A stretch of 64,000 bases of DNA from NCBI GenBank assembly GCA_014804795.1, contig JAAUZC010000044.1, positions 62,001 to 126,000 on the forward strand. Reading direction: 5' to 3'. Positions within the stretch are counted from its first letter, which is position 1, and each line of letters begins with the position of its first letter. The notes beneath the pieces are model-generated. The model had not been told where the DNA came from. It searched no databases and saw only the letters and a program-made list of their open reading frames with translations. Positions 8,148 through 15,906 of the stretch are shown here, piece after piece. This stretch comes from Lachnospiraceae bacterium (lineage in GTDB: Bacteria > Bacillota > Clostridia > Lachnospirales > Lachnospiraceae). Made by a program: the position numbers and the translations under genes.

Positions 8148-9332
8148 ATGACAAAAAAAGAAGAAAAACGAAATCTGGAATCTATTCCTGTTGGTTCTCT
8201 TGGCGTCATTACCCTGAAAGGCTGTGAAGAATTGGGCAAAAAGGTAGATTACTATCTTGTAAAATGGCGCGCGGAACGTGAAAGCGAACACAAGGACAGC
8301 CTTGCATTTGCCGGCTACCAGCGTGATACTTATCTGCTTGGCGCGGATATCCCCCGCTTCGGCTCGGGTGAAGCCAAAGGTATTATCCGGGAATCCGTCA
8401 GAGGCGACGATCTCTACATTCTGGTGGATGTATGCAACTACAGTATCACCTATCCTCTCTGCGGACAGGAAAACCATATGTCCCCCGATGACCATTATCA
8501 GAATCTGAAAAGGATCATCTCTGCTGTGGGCGGCAAGTCCAGAAGGATCACCGTCATTATGCCTTTCCTGTATGAGAGCAGGCAGCATAAGCGGACCAAC
8601 AGAGAATCGCTCGACTGTGCTATCGCTCTTCAGGAGCTTGTCAGTATGGGAGTCGATAACATCATCACTTTTGACGCCCACGATGCCAGAGTACAAAATG
8701 CTATTCCTCTGCACGGCTTTGAGACGGTACAGCCCGCTTACCAGTTTATTAAGGGGCTTTTACGCCATGTAAAAGGACTCTCGCTTGATTCTGATCACAT
8801 GATGATCATCAGCCCCGATGAGGGCGGTATGTCACGGGCCATTTACATGGCCAATGTACTGGGACTGGATATCGGTATGTTCTATAAGCGCCGGGATTAT
8901 ACCCGTATTGAAAACGGCAGAAATCCAATTGTTGCCCATGAATTTTTGGGTTCCAGTGTAGAAGGTAAAGATATGATCATTATTGATGATATGATTTCCT
9001 CCGGAGAATCTGCCATTGAGGTGGCAAAAGCGTTGAAAGCCAGAAAGGCAAACCGCATCTTCATCTGTGCGACTTTCGGACTTTTTACCGGCGGGTTAGA
9101 GCCCTTTGACGCCGCTTATGAAGAAGGTATTATCAGCAAAGTTCTGACAACCAATCTGATTTACCAAACGCCAGAGTTACTTGAAAGAGACTGGTATGTC
9201 AACTGTGATCTGAGTAAATATATTGCCTATCTGATCGATACTCTGAATCATGATTCCTCCATCAGCGATCTGCTTGATCCGAGCGAGAAGATTCAGAATG
9301 TGATTGCAAGATACAAGGCGGACGAGCTTTAA
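8148..9332 (+). CDS. prs: Ribose-phosphate pyrophosphokinase (PRPP synthetase)
   Basis: Makes PRPP from ribose-5-phosphate and ATP for nucleotide, His and Trp synthesis. The ATG follows AAAGGA. At 394 aa it is longer than the classical 310-320 aa enzyme. It retains the PRPP loop DMIIIDDMISSGES, the DEGGMSRA region and FDAHDARVQNAIP, and carries extra N-terminal residues and insertions as seen in a divergent clostridial subgroup. The N-terminal region RRITVIMPFLYESRQHKR matches the family flexible loop. No partner genes are in the operon; a structured palindromic element and tRNA-Gly follow. Confidence 0.9.
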   Translation: MTKKEEKRNLESIPVGSLGVITLKGCEELGKKVDYYLVKWRAERESEHKDSLAFAGYQRDTYLLGADIPRFGSGEAKGIIRESVRGDDLYILVDVCNYSITYPLCGQENHMSPDDHYQNLKRIISAVGGKSRRITVIMPFLYESRQHKRTNRESLDCAIALQELVSMGVDNIITFDAHDARVQNAIPLHGFETVQPAYQFIKGLLRHVKGLSLDSDHMMIISPDEGGMSRAIYMANVLGLDIGMFYKRRDYTRIENGRNPIVAHEFLGSSVEGKDMIIIDDMISSGESAIEVAKALKARKANRIFICATFGLFTGGLEPFDAAYEEGIISKVLTTNLIYQTPELLERDWYVNCDLSKYIAYLIDTLNHDSSISDLLDPSEKIQNVIARYKADEL

Positions 9333-9339
9333 AATAAAT

Positions 9340-9509
9340 AACAGTTCAGCCATAAAATGATTTGTAAGCTGTGCGTGGGTGCTTGCACACAAAGCGCTGA
9401 TTACAAATCGTTTCATGAGCGGAGCGCTCTCATATGAAATAAAAGATGAGCCGCACAGCGGCGCCGGATGCGAAGCAGACGCTTTTATGAATATGGGGAC
9501 TGAACTGTT
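9340..9509. repeat. Nested multi-arm palindromic element
   Basis: The outer arms AACAGTTCAG (9340-9349) and CTGAACTGTT (9500-9509) are perfectly complementary and enclose several internal stems. ATGATTTGTAA (from 9357) pairs with TTACAAATCGTTTCAT (9401-9416). GAGCG-GAG-CGCTC lies at 9417-9429, CCGC-ACA-GCGG near 9451-9461, and CATAAAA (9351-9357) can instead pair with TTTTATG (9483-9489). The result is a cloverleaf-like fold of about 170 bases. It lacks coding potential and sits between prs and the tRNA gene. In character it resembles the GC-rich arms upstream of murC. It could be a structured RNA, an operon punctuation element or a non-autonomous mobile repeat. Confidence 0.6.
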
Positions 9510-9530
9510 ACTAAAGTGAAGAAATTTCAT

Positions 9531-9562
9531 AGCAGTACTTGCAAAATTTTGCAGGTACTGCT
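9531..9562. terminator. Long perfect hairpin between the palindromic element and tRNA-Gly
   Basis: AGCAGTAC plus TGCAAAA pairs with TTTTGCA plus GTACTGCT across a single G/T mismatch, with almost no loop. No U-tract follows on the plus strand, so terminator function is uncertain; it may instead form a cruciform or protect RNA ends. Confidence 0.4.
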
Positions 9563-9597
9563 AAAATAAGAGTTGAAATTAACAGACAGAAATTTAT

Positions 9598-9668
9598 GCA
9601 GGCGTAGTTCATCGGTAGAATACAAGCTTCCCAAGCTTGGGAGGGGGGTTCGATTCCCCTCGCCTGCT
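9598..9668 (+). tRNA. tRNA-Gly (anticodon CCC)
   Basis: The acceptor arms GCAGGCG and CGCCTGC pair perfectly (7 bp) with discriminator T. The anticodon arm is CAAGC-TTCCCAA-GCTTG, giving CCC; the T arm is GGGGG-TTCGATT-CCCCT. The D arm is short (GTTC-ATCGGTA-GAAT). The CCA end is not encoded. A terminator follows within 10 bases, so it is a single-gene transcript. Confidence 0.95.
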
Positions 9669-9673
9669 CTCAG

Positions 9674-9698
9674 GGAATCCATATGGGTTTCTTTTTTT
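9674..9698 (+). terminator. Terminator after tRNA-Gly
   Basis: GGAATCC-ATAT-GGGTTTC forms a 7-pair stem including two G-T pairs, followed by seven T. It ends at the 5' edge of the preQ1 riboswitch. Confidence 0.75.
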
Positions 9699-9742
9699 CC
9701 GTCAGTTCGAGACCTTCCTGACGTAAAACAAAACTAAAGGAG
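9698..9742 (+). promoter_or_regulatory. preQ1-I riboswitch overlapping the ribosome site of queT
   Basis: A stem CGTCAG (9700-9705)/CTGACG (9718-9723) closes a loop containing TTCGAGACCTT. The stem is followed by the A-rich tail TAAAACAAAACTAAAGGAG. CCTT in the loop (9713-9716) can pair with AAGG of the tail (9737-9740), giving the H-type pseudoknot of preQ1-I aptamers. That AAGG is part of the AAGGAG ribosome site, so ligand binding should hide it and stop translation. The downstream gene is of the QueT type, which fits preQ1/queuosine control. This is one of the smallest aptamer classes and the spacing here is typical. Confidence 0.85.
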
Positions 9743-9751
9743 AAAATGCAT

Positions 9752-10330
9752 ATGAAAAAACAATCTTACAGCGGAGCAGTCCGGACAAAGGCTTCTTCGC
9801 CCATTTCACTGACCACTTTGGTCCAGGCTGCCATGATCGCAGCGATCTATGTTGTACTCACGTTACTCGCCAACGCCTTCGGGCTGGCAAATTATGCCAT
9901 TCAGGTACGTTTTTCCGAAGCGCTCACTATTCTACCTGTTTTTACTCCGGCCGCTATTCCCGGTCTTTTTGTGGGCTGCATCCTGAGCAATATCCTTACC
10001 GGCTGTCTGCCTCTGGATGTTATTTTCGGTTCTCTCGCAACATTACTTGGTGCACTGGGTACTTACGCTATCGGTCAGATGAGCCGTAAGGCCGCCGCTT
10101 TGGAGCCGCAGCGGAAATTCATATTTTATAAAATTCTTGCTCCCCTGCCGCCCATTATCGCCAATACACTGATCGTCCCCTTTGTCCTCGCTTACGTTTA
10201 TCAGTTTGAGGGTTCCATTCCCTATTTTATGCTGACGGTAGGTATCGGTGAAGTAATCTCCTGTGGTATTTTGGGGCTTATCTTGCTCTTTTCACTGGAC
10301 AAACGAAAAAACAGCTTATTTCCTGCTTGA
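9752..10330 (+). CDS. queT: QueT-type queuosine-precursor transporter (ECF substrate-binding component)
   Basis: Integral membrane S-component predicted to bind and import a queuosine precursor (preQ0/preQ1) with the ECF energy module encoded elsewhere. About 192 aa with six hydrophobic segments. Family features include LVQAAMIAAIYVVLTLLANAF, YAIQVRFSEALTILPVF and FGSLATLLGALG. The second ATG (9752) is 9 bases from AGGAG and is preferred over the ATG at 9746, which is only 3 bases away. The preceding preQ1-I riboswitch independently supports the substrate. No other queuosine genes are adjacent. Confidence 0.88.
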   Translation: MKKQSYSGAVRTKASSPISLTTLVQAAMIAAIYVVLTLLANAFGLANYAIQVRFSEALTILPVFTPAAIPGLFVGCILSNILTGCLPLDVIFGSLATLLGALGTYAIGQMSRKAAALEPQRKFIFYKILAPLPPIIANTLIVPFVLAYVYQFEGSIPYFMLTVGIGEVISCGILGLILLFSLDKRKNSLFPA

Positions 10331-10404
10331 CAGAATCTAACCAATATGATATAAATTTATGAAATCAATACAGTTTGTTCGCAGGCTGTATCCTACAACT
10401 GAAA

Positions 10405-10558
10405 ACACCCAAATGAGGGAGTAGTGGCGCAATCTGCGTGTCCTGTCAACAAACTCGACCTTTACGGTCTGGCTTGACTTAAACAACGAGACTCATGTGT
10501 AACGGGCTTACATCATAAACTTTTATGATGCTGCTGTTACACCTGGGTTTTTCTTTTA
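10405..10558 (+). promoter_or_regulatory. yybP-ykoY (Mn2+) riboswitch with terminator/antiterminator switch
   Basis: The conserved pieces occur in order: ATGAGGGAGTAGTGG near 10413, CCTGTCAAC, CTCGACCTTTACGGTCTGGC, GCTTGAC, and AACGAGACTCAT near 10485-10496. The aptamer base stem pairs ATGAG (10413-10417) with CTCAT (10492-10496) and can extend through ACAC (10405-10408)/GTGT (10497-10500). That same GTGT begins the terminator arm GTGTAAC (10497-10503), which pairs with GTTACAC (10536-10542), encloses CATCATAA/TTATGATG and is followed by a T-rich run. Aptamer and terminator are therefore mutually exclusive, as expected for Mn2+-activated read-through. Confidence 0.85.
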
Positions 10559-10605
10559 CTGATTTTATTTATTGCGGATTTTACGCATTGGAAAGGATGG
10601 TTAAA

Positions 10606-11589
10606 ATGCAACTTACAATCACGATTCTACTGTTTCTCATCGGTATCGTACTCATTGTCAAAGGCGGTGATTTCTTTGTTGACGCTGCTACATGGATCGC
10701 GGAGGTCAGCGGTATTCCCAAAGTTATCATTGGTGCTACTGTTGTCAGCCTTGCCACGACCCTGCCGGAAATGATCGTATCTGTGATCGCCGCCGTGGAT
10801 GGTAAGGTGGATATGGCAGTGGGCAATGCGATCGGCAGCGTCACCGCCAATATCGGTCTGATCATGGCAATTTCCCTGATCTTTATGCCCGGTATCATCA
10901 ACAGAAAAGACTATGTGCCCAAGGCTGTTTTGATGTTCTGCTCGTCGCTTGTCATTGTCGCTTCCGGCAAAACAGGAAGTGTCGGCGTTTTTATTTCCGC
11001 TGTTCTGCTTGTGCTTTTTGTACTTTTCCTTATGGAGAATATTCGTTCCACTCAGAACTCTATGGGAAAGAACACCTCGGCGCTTCAGGCTGCGGAGAAA
11101 ACTGCTCCCACAGCCAAAGTAAGCATGGAGAAATCCGTAGTCATTACAAATCTTATCAAATTTGTGGCCGGTGCCGCCGGCATCGTGATCGGCGCAAATC
11201 TGCTTGTCAACAACGGCAGTGAACTGGCAAGGTATATCGGTATTTCAGAGCGGATCATCGGTGTTACATTAGTGGCTGTCGGTACTTCTCTGCCGGAGCT
11301 TGTCACCACCATAACCGCTATTGTCAAAAAGCAGTCTTCGTTATCGCTCGGCAATATTCTCGGAGCAAACATTATCGATCTTACGCTGATCTTACCGGTC
11401 AGCATGATCTGTGCCGGAAAACCGCTTCCCATTGCAGCTTCCTCGGCCATGTTCGATTTCCCTGCCTGCTTTTTAGTTGGCTGCATCGCAGTGATACCTA
11501 TGATCATTTCTTCCAAATTTAAACGCTGGCAGGGATTTGCGCTCCTTGCAGTATACATCGGATATCTGATTCTGACCTGCACAGCCTGA
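10606..11589 (+). CDS. CaCA-family sodium/calcium-type cation antiporter
   Basis: Inner-membrane exchanger of about 327 aa with two inverted halves. The alpha-1 region is SLATTLPEMIVS followed by GNAIGSVTANIGLI; alpha-2 is AVGTSLPELVTT followed by GNILGANIIDLTLI. Around ten transmembrane segments are expected, split by a polar loop near residues 150-185. ATG 10606 follows AAAGGA; the frame is open upstream but that part overlaps the riboswitch terminator. The upstream yybP-ykoY element suggests that Mn2+ (or Mn2+/Ca2+) export is the physiological role rather than Ca2+ alone; that is inference. Confidence 0.9.
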   Translation: MQLTITILLFLIGIVLIVKGGDFFVDAATWIAEVSGIPKVIIGATVVSLATTLPEMIVSVIAAVDGKVDMAVGNAIGSVTANIGLIMAISLIFMPGIINRKDYVPKAVLMFCSSLVIVASGKTGSVGVFISAVLLVLFVLFLMENIRSTQNSMGKNTSALQAAEKTAPTAKVSMEKSVVITNLIKFVAGAAGIVIGANLLVNNGSELARYIGISERIIGVTLVAVGTSLPELVTTITAIVKKQSSLSLGNILGANIIDLTLILPVSMICAGKPLPIAASSAMFDFPACFLVGCIAVIPMIISSKFKRWQGFALLAVYIGYLILTCTA

Positions 11590-11719
11590 GCCGCCGGCAG
11601 TATGCTGTCGCCTCCTCCTCAGTAAGTGCGGCTGCAAGATGTCCACTTCCCACAGAGAAAAATATACCTGCAATATATCCGGTCAGTTCATTATCCCGGA
11701 GTATTAAAAGGCGAAACAA

Positions 11720-11762
11720 AGGGACTGTCACAAAATCTATTATTTTGCAACAGTCCCTGTTT
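11720..11762. terminator. Bidirectional terminator between the antiporter and the SleB-like gene
   Basis: AGGGACTGT (11720-11728) pairs with ACAGTCCCT (11750-11758), with CAAAAT/ATTTTG inside, flanked by an A-rich left side and TTTTAT on the right. It separates two convergent genes. Confidence 0.8.
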
Positions 11763-11768
11763 TATAGA

Positions 11769-12932
11769 CTAATAGAATATATGTCCGCCTATGGATATGC
11801 CGCTTAATCCCTCGATCGGCGTCCGGAAATACACACAGTCCCCTACATTAGTAACACCTGCCATCGCCTCATCGGCGGCCTGGTAACAGTATGCCGTGGC
11901 TCTGTCCTCGTTAAGCGCAATTGCAAGGCGTCCGCTCGCCACAGGCGAAAATTGCGATTTCTGATATATAACGCCTACCATAGTGTCCGGATAGACAGAA
12001 CTGCGCAGTCTGTTGATCACTACCGCACCCACCGCCAACTGTCCCGCATAGGGCTCTCCGCCCGCCTCACAGTAAATCAGATTTGCCAGAAGATACCGGT
12101 CCCCTTCCGCAAAAGACACTTCCGAAATATCCCTCTTTGCCGACTGGGCAGCCAGCCTGGACATTGCCATTTCCTCCGCCAGCTTTTTCTTCAATGCCGC
12201 GATATCCGCATCCTGCTCCTTTATTCTTGCCTCATACGCTTCCGCTTCCGCCTGCGCATTAGAAAGCTGCCCCGCATTCTGTGCAATATCGCTGGATGTG
12301 GAACTGATATATCCGCTGACTTTCGCCTGTTCCGCCTCTACCTGAACCTTATAATCCGCAAGCTCCGCCCGTTCTTCCTGCAGCTTTTGTTCCTGCAGGT
12401 CTATCTGATCTCTGATATTCCGGAAATCCTCCAGCTTCTGTTCATCATACGCTGAAATTGCCGCCACAAAATCATAGTAATTCAGCATGTCCGAAATGCT
12501 GTCCGCCCCTAACATTCCCTCTAAAAGTGCATAGTCATTTCTTTCATATGTATATTGTATCCGGCTTTTCATCGCCTCATATTGATGATCCGCTTCCGCC
12601 CTCGCTTCTTCTAAAGCAGCCTGCGTCTCCTCAATTTCTCTCTCCTTGTTGTCAATCTGTTCCTCCAGCTCGGCAAGTCGTTCACTGACGTCGGAAAGCT
12701 GTTCATTTAAATGATTCAGCTTCCCCTGCAGTGTATCCAACTCGTTTTGCAGGCCCGATATATTTTCTTTTGTCTCGTCTAACTGTCCTTTTGTCTGCTC
12801 CCTCTCCTGCTGTGCCTGTTCCAGTTGTTCTTTCGTGGTGAGGGCATACGCAGAAATAGACAGTCCTGCTGCCATGGCCGCCACCAGAAAAACTGCCATA
12901 AGCCGCTTTCCCATTCCGGTTATTCTTCTCAT
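11769..12932 (-). CDS. Secreted cell wall hydrolase: PcsB-like coiled coil plus SleB-type (Hydrolase_2) domain
   Basis: Start at 12932 (MRRITGMGKRL) behind GGAGGGC gives a 387-aa precursor. It has a signal peptide (hydrophobic FLVAAMAAGLSISAYA, about residues 12-29), then a coiled coil of about 220 residues rich in Glu, Gln and Lys with the PcsB-type hinge YALLEGMLGADSISDMLNYYDF. A C-terminal SleB-like catalytic domain (about 270-387) follows with LLANLIYCEAGGEPYAGQLAVGAVVINRL and a presumed catalytic Glu in YCEAGGE. The C-terminus, AMAGVTNVGDCVYFRTP, is typical of germination-type lytic enzymes. The coiled coil suggests control by a divisome or FtsEX-type partner; the exact bond cut is not shown by sequence. 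Confidence 0.88.
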   Translation of the reverse strand: MRRITGMGKRLMAVFLVAAMAAGLSISAYALTTKEQLEQAQQEREQTKGQLDETKENISGLQNELDTLQGKLNHLNEQLSDVSERLAELEEQIDNKEREIEETQAALEEARAEADHQYEAMKSRIQYTYERNDYALLEGMLGADSISDMLNYYDFVAAISAYDEQKLEDFRNIRDQIDLQEQKLQEERAELADYKVQVEAEQAKVSGYISSTSSDIAQNAGQLSNAQAEAEAYEARIKEQDADIAALKKKLAEEMAMSRLAAQSAKRDISEVSFAEGDRYLLANLIYCEAGGEPYAGQLAVGAVVINRLRSSVYPDTMVGVIYQKSQFSPVASGRLAIALNEDRATAYCYQAADEAMAGVTNVGDCVYFRTPIEGLSGISIGGHIFY

Positions 12933-13017
12933 ACGCCCTCCTTTCCCATCAAAATTTGTACCTCTTTTCACTGCATCTATGGACATGATGCCTGTTGGAG
13001 CACACCCCCATACCGTC

Positions 13018-13497
13018 TTACAGTTCCAACTCCACTTTTCTTCTGGTCGCTTCATACTGTCTATATACGACTCCTGCCGCATCAAGCAGCCGCTTCGACG
13101 CCACATTTCCCGGCGTCCCGTCATATTTATCGTCACCGTAGATCACAGTCTTAATACCTGCCTGAATAATTGCTTTCGCACACTCATTGCAGGGAAATAA
13201 TGACACATACAGTGTAGTTCCCTCTAAAGAACCACCGCGAAAATTTAAAATGGCATTCAACTCACTGTGGGTTACATAGGCATACTTTGTAGAAAGCATG
13301 TCCCCCTCTCTGTCCCAGGGAAATTCATCGTCCGAGCAACCCATGGGGAAACCGTTATAACCCATGGAAAGAATTTTATGGTCATTGCTGACAATGCAGC
13401 AGCCCACCTGTGTTCCGGGATCTTTTGAACGCATGCCTGCCAGTCTGGAAACCCCCATAAAGTACTCATCCCAACTGATATAATCTGTCCGCTTCAT
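13018..13497 (-). CDS. dCMP deaminase (ComEB-like)
   Basis: Zinc enzyme of the cytidine/deoxycytidylate deaminase fold that makes dUMP for dTTP synthesis. The start at 13497 (MKRTDYISW) follows GAGGGT; an ATG 18 bases upstream has no ribosome site. The 159-aa length fits. Zinc and catalytic motifs are THSELNAI (His and Glu) and PCNECAKAI (two Cys); the substrate part includes NGFPMGCSDDEFPW. Neighbours upp and rpiB are also nucleotide/ribose genes on the same strand, but the gaps are long enough for separate transcription. Confidence 0.93.
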   Translation of the reverse strand: MKRTDYISWDEYFMGVSRLAGMRSKDPGTQVGCCIVSNDHKILSMGYNGFPMGCSDDEFPWDREGDMLSTKYAYVTHSELNAILNFRGGSLEGTTLYVSLFPCNECAKAIIQAGIKTVIYGDDKYDGTPGNVASKRLLDAAGVVYRQYEATRRKVELEL

Positions 13498-13582
13498 CTG
13501 TACCCTCACATACAATATATTTTTATGTTTATTCTGTCAGCTATGTTCCTCTTATGCTTTAAATCTCCTGTTGCCTGCCCTT

Positions 13583-14212
13583 TTACTTTGTCCCGAATAT
13601 CCGGTCTCCGGCATCTCCCAGACCGGGCACGATATAAGCGTGTTCATTCAGCTTCTCATCAAGCGCTCCGATATAAATATCCACATCCGGATGCTCTTTC
13701 TGCATTTTTTCCACACCCTCGGGAGCCGCTATGATACACATAAAGTGTATTTTTTTACAGCCCTTTTCTTTCAGCATCCGAATTGCAGCCGTCGCAGATC
13801 CTCCTGTTGCCAGCATCGGATCCACCACAAACACTTCCCTCTCTCCACAGTCCGCCGGAAGTTTACAATAATACTCCACCGGGTCATGAGTCTCCGGGTC
13901 TCTGTATAAACCGATATGCCCTACTTTTGCCACAGGAATCATTGCCAGAACCCCCTCCACCATGCCAAGTCCTGCTCTGAGGATAGGCACGATCGCCATC
14001 TTTTTTCCTTTCATTTCTTTCACTGTGGTCTTACAGATCGGCGTCTCTATTTCCACATCCGCGAGCTGCAGGTTCCTTGTCGCCTCATAAGTTATCAGCA
14101 TTGCAATTTCACTGATCGTCTCCCTGAACTCTTTCGTTCCTGTTTCTTTTCTGCGTATCCATCCGATCTTATGCTGAATCAGAGGATGCTCCATTACCAC
14201 CGTTTTTGCCAT
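13583..14212 (-). CDS. upp: Uracil phosphoribosyltransferase
   Basis: Pyrimidine salvage: uracil plus PRPP gives UMP. Full length at 209 aa. The PRPP-binding loop [17 protein letters not shown] and the uracil site near the C-terminus ([17 protein letters not shown]) are intact, as are [13 protein letters not shown] and EYYCKLP. The GAAAGGAGAAGGAGT ribosome site precedes the ATG. Only about 30 bases separate it from rpiB upstream, so rpiB-upp form an operon. Confidence 0.97.
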   Translation of the reverse strand: MAKTVVMEHPLIQHKIGWIRRKETGTKEFRETISEIAMLITYEATRNLQLADVEIETPICKTTVKEMKGKKMAIVPILRAGLGMVEGVLAMIPVAKVGHIGLYRDPETHDPVEYYCKLPADCGEREVFVVDPMLATGGSATAAIRMLKEKGCKKIHFMCIIAAPEGVEKMQKEHPDVDIYIGALDEKLNEHAYIVPGLGDAGDRIFGTK

Positions 14213-14244
14213 ACTCCTTCTCCTTTCATCCGTACCTTTGTTGT

Positions 14245-14676
14245 TTAATCATTCTCTATCTTATAAACCCTTCTCTCGTGGCGCTCATCCCCCGAGAACG
14301 GCGTATTCAGAAATTTATCTACTATATCCAGTGCCACCAGCTCCCCCGTTATGCCTGCACCAACAGCCAACATATTGGCATCGTTATGGAGCCTTGTCAG
14401 AGCCGCCGATACAGGATCCCCGCAGAGGGCGCACCGGATGCCGGAAATCTTATTTGCACAGATCATCACGCCAATGCCGGTCGTACAGATAACAATTCCT
14501 CTCTCACAAACGCCTTCTGCCACCGCTTTTGCTGCCGGTTTGGCAAAATCCGGATAATCGCAGGATTCTTTGCTATAACAGCCAAAGTCCTTATATTCCA
14601 GTCCGTTTTTCTCCAAATACTCTTTCACCTTCTCCTTCAAGTCATATCCGCCGTGATCTGAAGCCAACGCTATCAT
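14245..14676 (-). CDS. rpiB: Ribose-5-phosphate isomerase B
   Basis: Interconverts ribose-5-phosphate and ribulose-5-phosphate. The 143-aa RpiB/LacAB fold begins [21 protein letters not shown], has the active-site loop [14 protein letters not shown] and [14 protein letters not shown], and ends with a helix containing the phosphate-binding HERR. The sequence is typical of RpiB rather than LacA/LacB, and no lactose or tagatose genes are near. A GAAAGAGGACAG ribosome site precedes the ATG. Co-transcription with upp would link ribose phosphate and PRPP use. Confidence 0.92.
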   Translation of the reverse strand: MIALASDHGGYDLKEKVKEYLEKNGLEYKDFGCYSKESCDYPDFAKPAAKAVAEGVCERGIVICTTGIGVMICANKISGIRCALCGDPVSAALTRLHNDANMLAVGAGITGELVALDIVDKFLNTPFSGDERHERRVYKIEND

Positions 14677-14781
14677 ACTGTCCTCTTTCCGTGCTTTTCA
14701 CCGCACTGTCTTTTCATGTACTTTATGCTGCTTTCATAGTTTCAGTATACCTGAAAATATGGTGTTTTAAAAGTCAAACTT

Positions 14782-15852
14782 TTATGGCTCTCCTGCCTCT
14801 TCCACGCGATGTCCCGCCGCCTTCAAAAGCCTGTTCATCACCGCCTGTCCAATGCCGCTTTCTGCAAAGGATTCGGAATAGATGACATCCACCTCTTCCT
14901 CATCAAATTCCCGTAATATCCGGTACAGCTCCTTCGCCACGGTCTCCTCTTTCTCTCTGCTGCCGGCATTTTTCACCAAAGAAGCATTGTACCTCGCCAT
15001 TGTTGTCTCTGTAGCAATAACCCCGCTGCGAAGTCCCTTTTTTTCCGCCTCAGCGACCAGCTCATTGATTTTTCTTATCACAGCTTTTTCTTCCCCTGCA
15101 ATGATAGTCAGCTCCGCCTTCGGCGCGTAATGCCTGTACTTCATTCCCGGTGCTTTCGGCGTCTGGCTGCTTCCCTCCGGTAATATTGCTCTGTCCGTCT
15201 CCACTTCTCCCAGTATTTCCGAAAGCATCTCTTTCGTAATATAGCCCGGCCTTAAGATTGTTGGCACTTTATCCGTCAGGTCAACTATTGTAGATTCCAG
15301 ACCGATACATGCCTGACCGCCATCCAGAATCATCTCGACTTTTCCGCCCAAATCCTCCTGCACATACTTTGCAAGCGTGGGACTTGGCCTCCCTGAAACA
15401 TTAGCGCTGGGAGCCGCTATAAATCCACCGGCAGCCCGGATCAGGGCAAGCGCCGTCTGATCGTCCGGCATCCGCACCGCCACAGTAGAAAGTCCGCCGG
15501 TTGTCTCCCCCGGCACCTTATCTGATTTTTCCAGTATCATGGTAAGCGGTCCCGGCCAGAATGCGTCTGCAAGACGCTTTGCCGTTTCCGGTATCTCTTT
15601 TACGATCTGCGATAAATCTTCCCACCTGCAGATATGTACGATCAACGGATTGTCCGACGGGCGGCCTTTCGCCGCATAGATCTTCCGGGACGATTCCGGA
15701 TTCAGCGCATCTCCACCAAGACCATAGACAGTTTCTGTTGGAAATGCCACAAGCCCGCCCCCCTGCAGGATTTTCCCGGCTCTTTCTATAGCCTCTTTTG
15801 ATGCATCTGTATTTCTGTTCTCATCATTTATTTCAAATAGTTCTGTGTTCAT
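14782..15852 (-). CDS. Sua5-type L-threonylcarbamoyladenylate synthase
   Basis: Makes threonylcarbamoyl-AMP for the t6A37 modification of ANN-decoding tRNAs. The ATG at 15852 (MNTELFEI) gives 356 aa; a GTG 6 bases upstream is an alternative. The N-terminal YrdC domain (about 20-205) shows GGLVAFPTETVYGLG, AAKGRPSDNPLIVHI, GPLTMIL and PSANVSGRPSPT. The C-terminal Sua5 domain (about 225-350) includes PGMKYRHYAPKAEL. The two-domain layout separates Sua5 from the short TsaC form. It is preceded by the pilT terminator. Confidence 0.94.
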   Translation of the reverse strand: MNTELFEINDENRNTDASKEAIERAGKILQGGGLVAFPTETVYGLGGDALNPESSRKIYAAKGRPSDNPLIVHICRWEDLSQIVKEIPETAKRLADAFWPGPLTMILEKSDKVPGETTGGLSTVAVRMPDDQTALALIRAAGGFIAAPSANVSGRPSPTLAKYVQEDLGGKVEMILDGGQACIGLESTIVDLTDKVPTILRPGYITKEMLSEILGEVETDRAILPEGSSQTPKAPGMKYRHYAPKAELTIIAGEEKAVIRKINELVAEAEKKGLRSGVIATETTMARYNASLVKNAGSREKEETVAKELYRILREFDEEEVDVIYSESFAESGIGQAVMNRLLKAAGHRVEEAGEP

Positions 15853-15870
15853 TCTCACACGCTTACTTCG

Positions 15871-15896
15871 AAAAAGGCAGCTATAGCCGCCTTTTT
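15871..15896 (-). terminator. Terminator after the pilus-like operon
   Basis: On the minus strand AAAAAGGCGGC-TATA-GCTGCCTTTTT, an 11-pair stem with one G-T pair and a built-in U-tract. It lies 11 bases after the pilT stop codon. Confidence 0.8.
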
Positions 15897-15906
15897 ATTT
15901 AACACT

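Noticed and set aside
11519-11731. 70-codon minus-strand frame containing a GYIAGIFFSVGSG-like stretch
   Set aside because: It overlaps the antiporter 3' end and the bidirectional terminator and has no ribosome site. A decayed acetyltransferase end is conceivable but not supportable.
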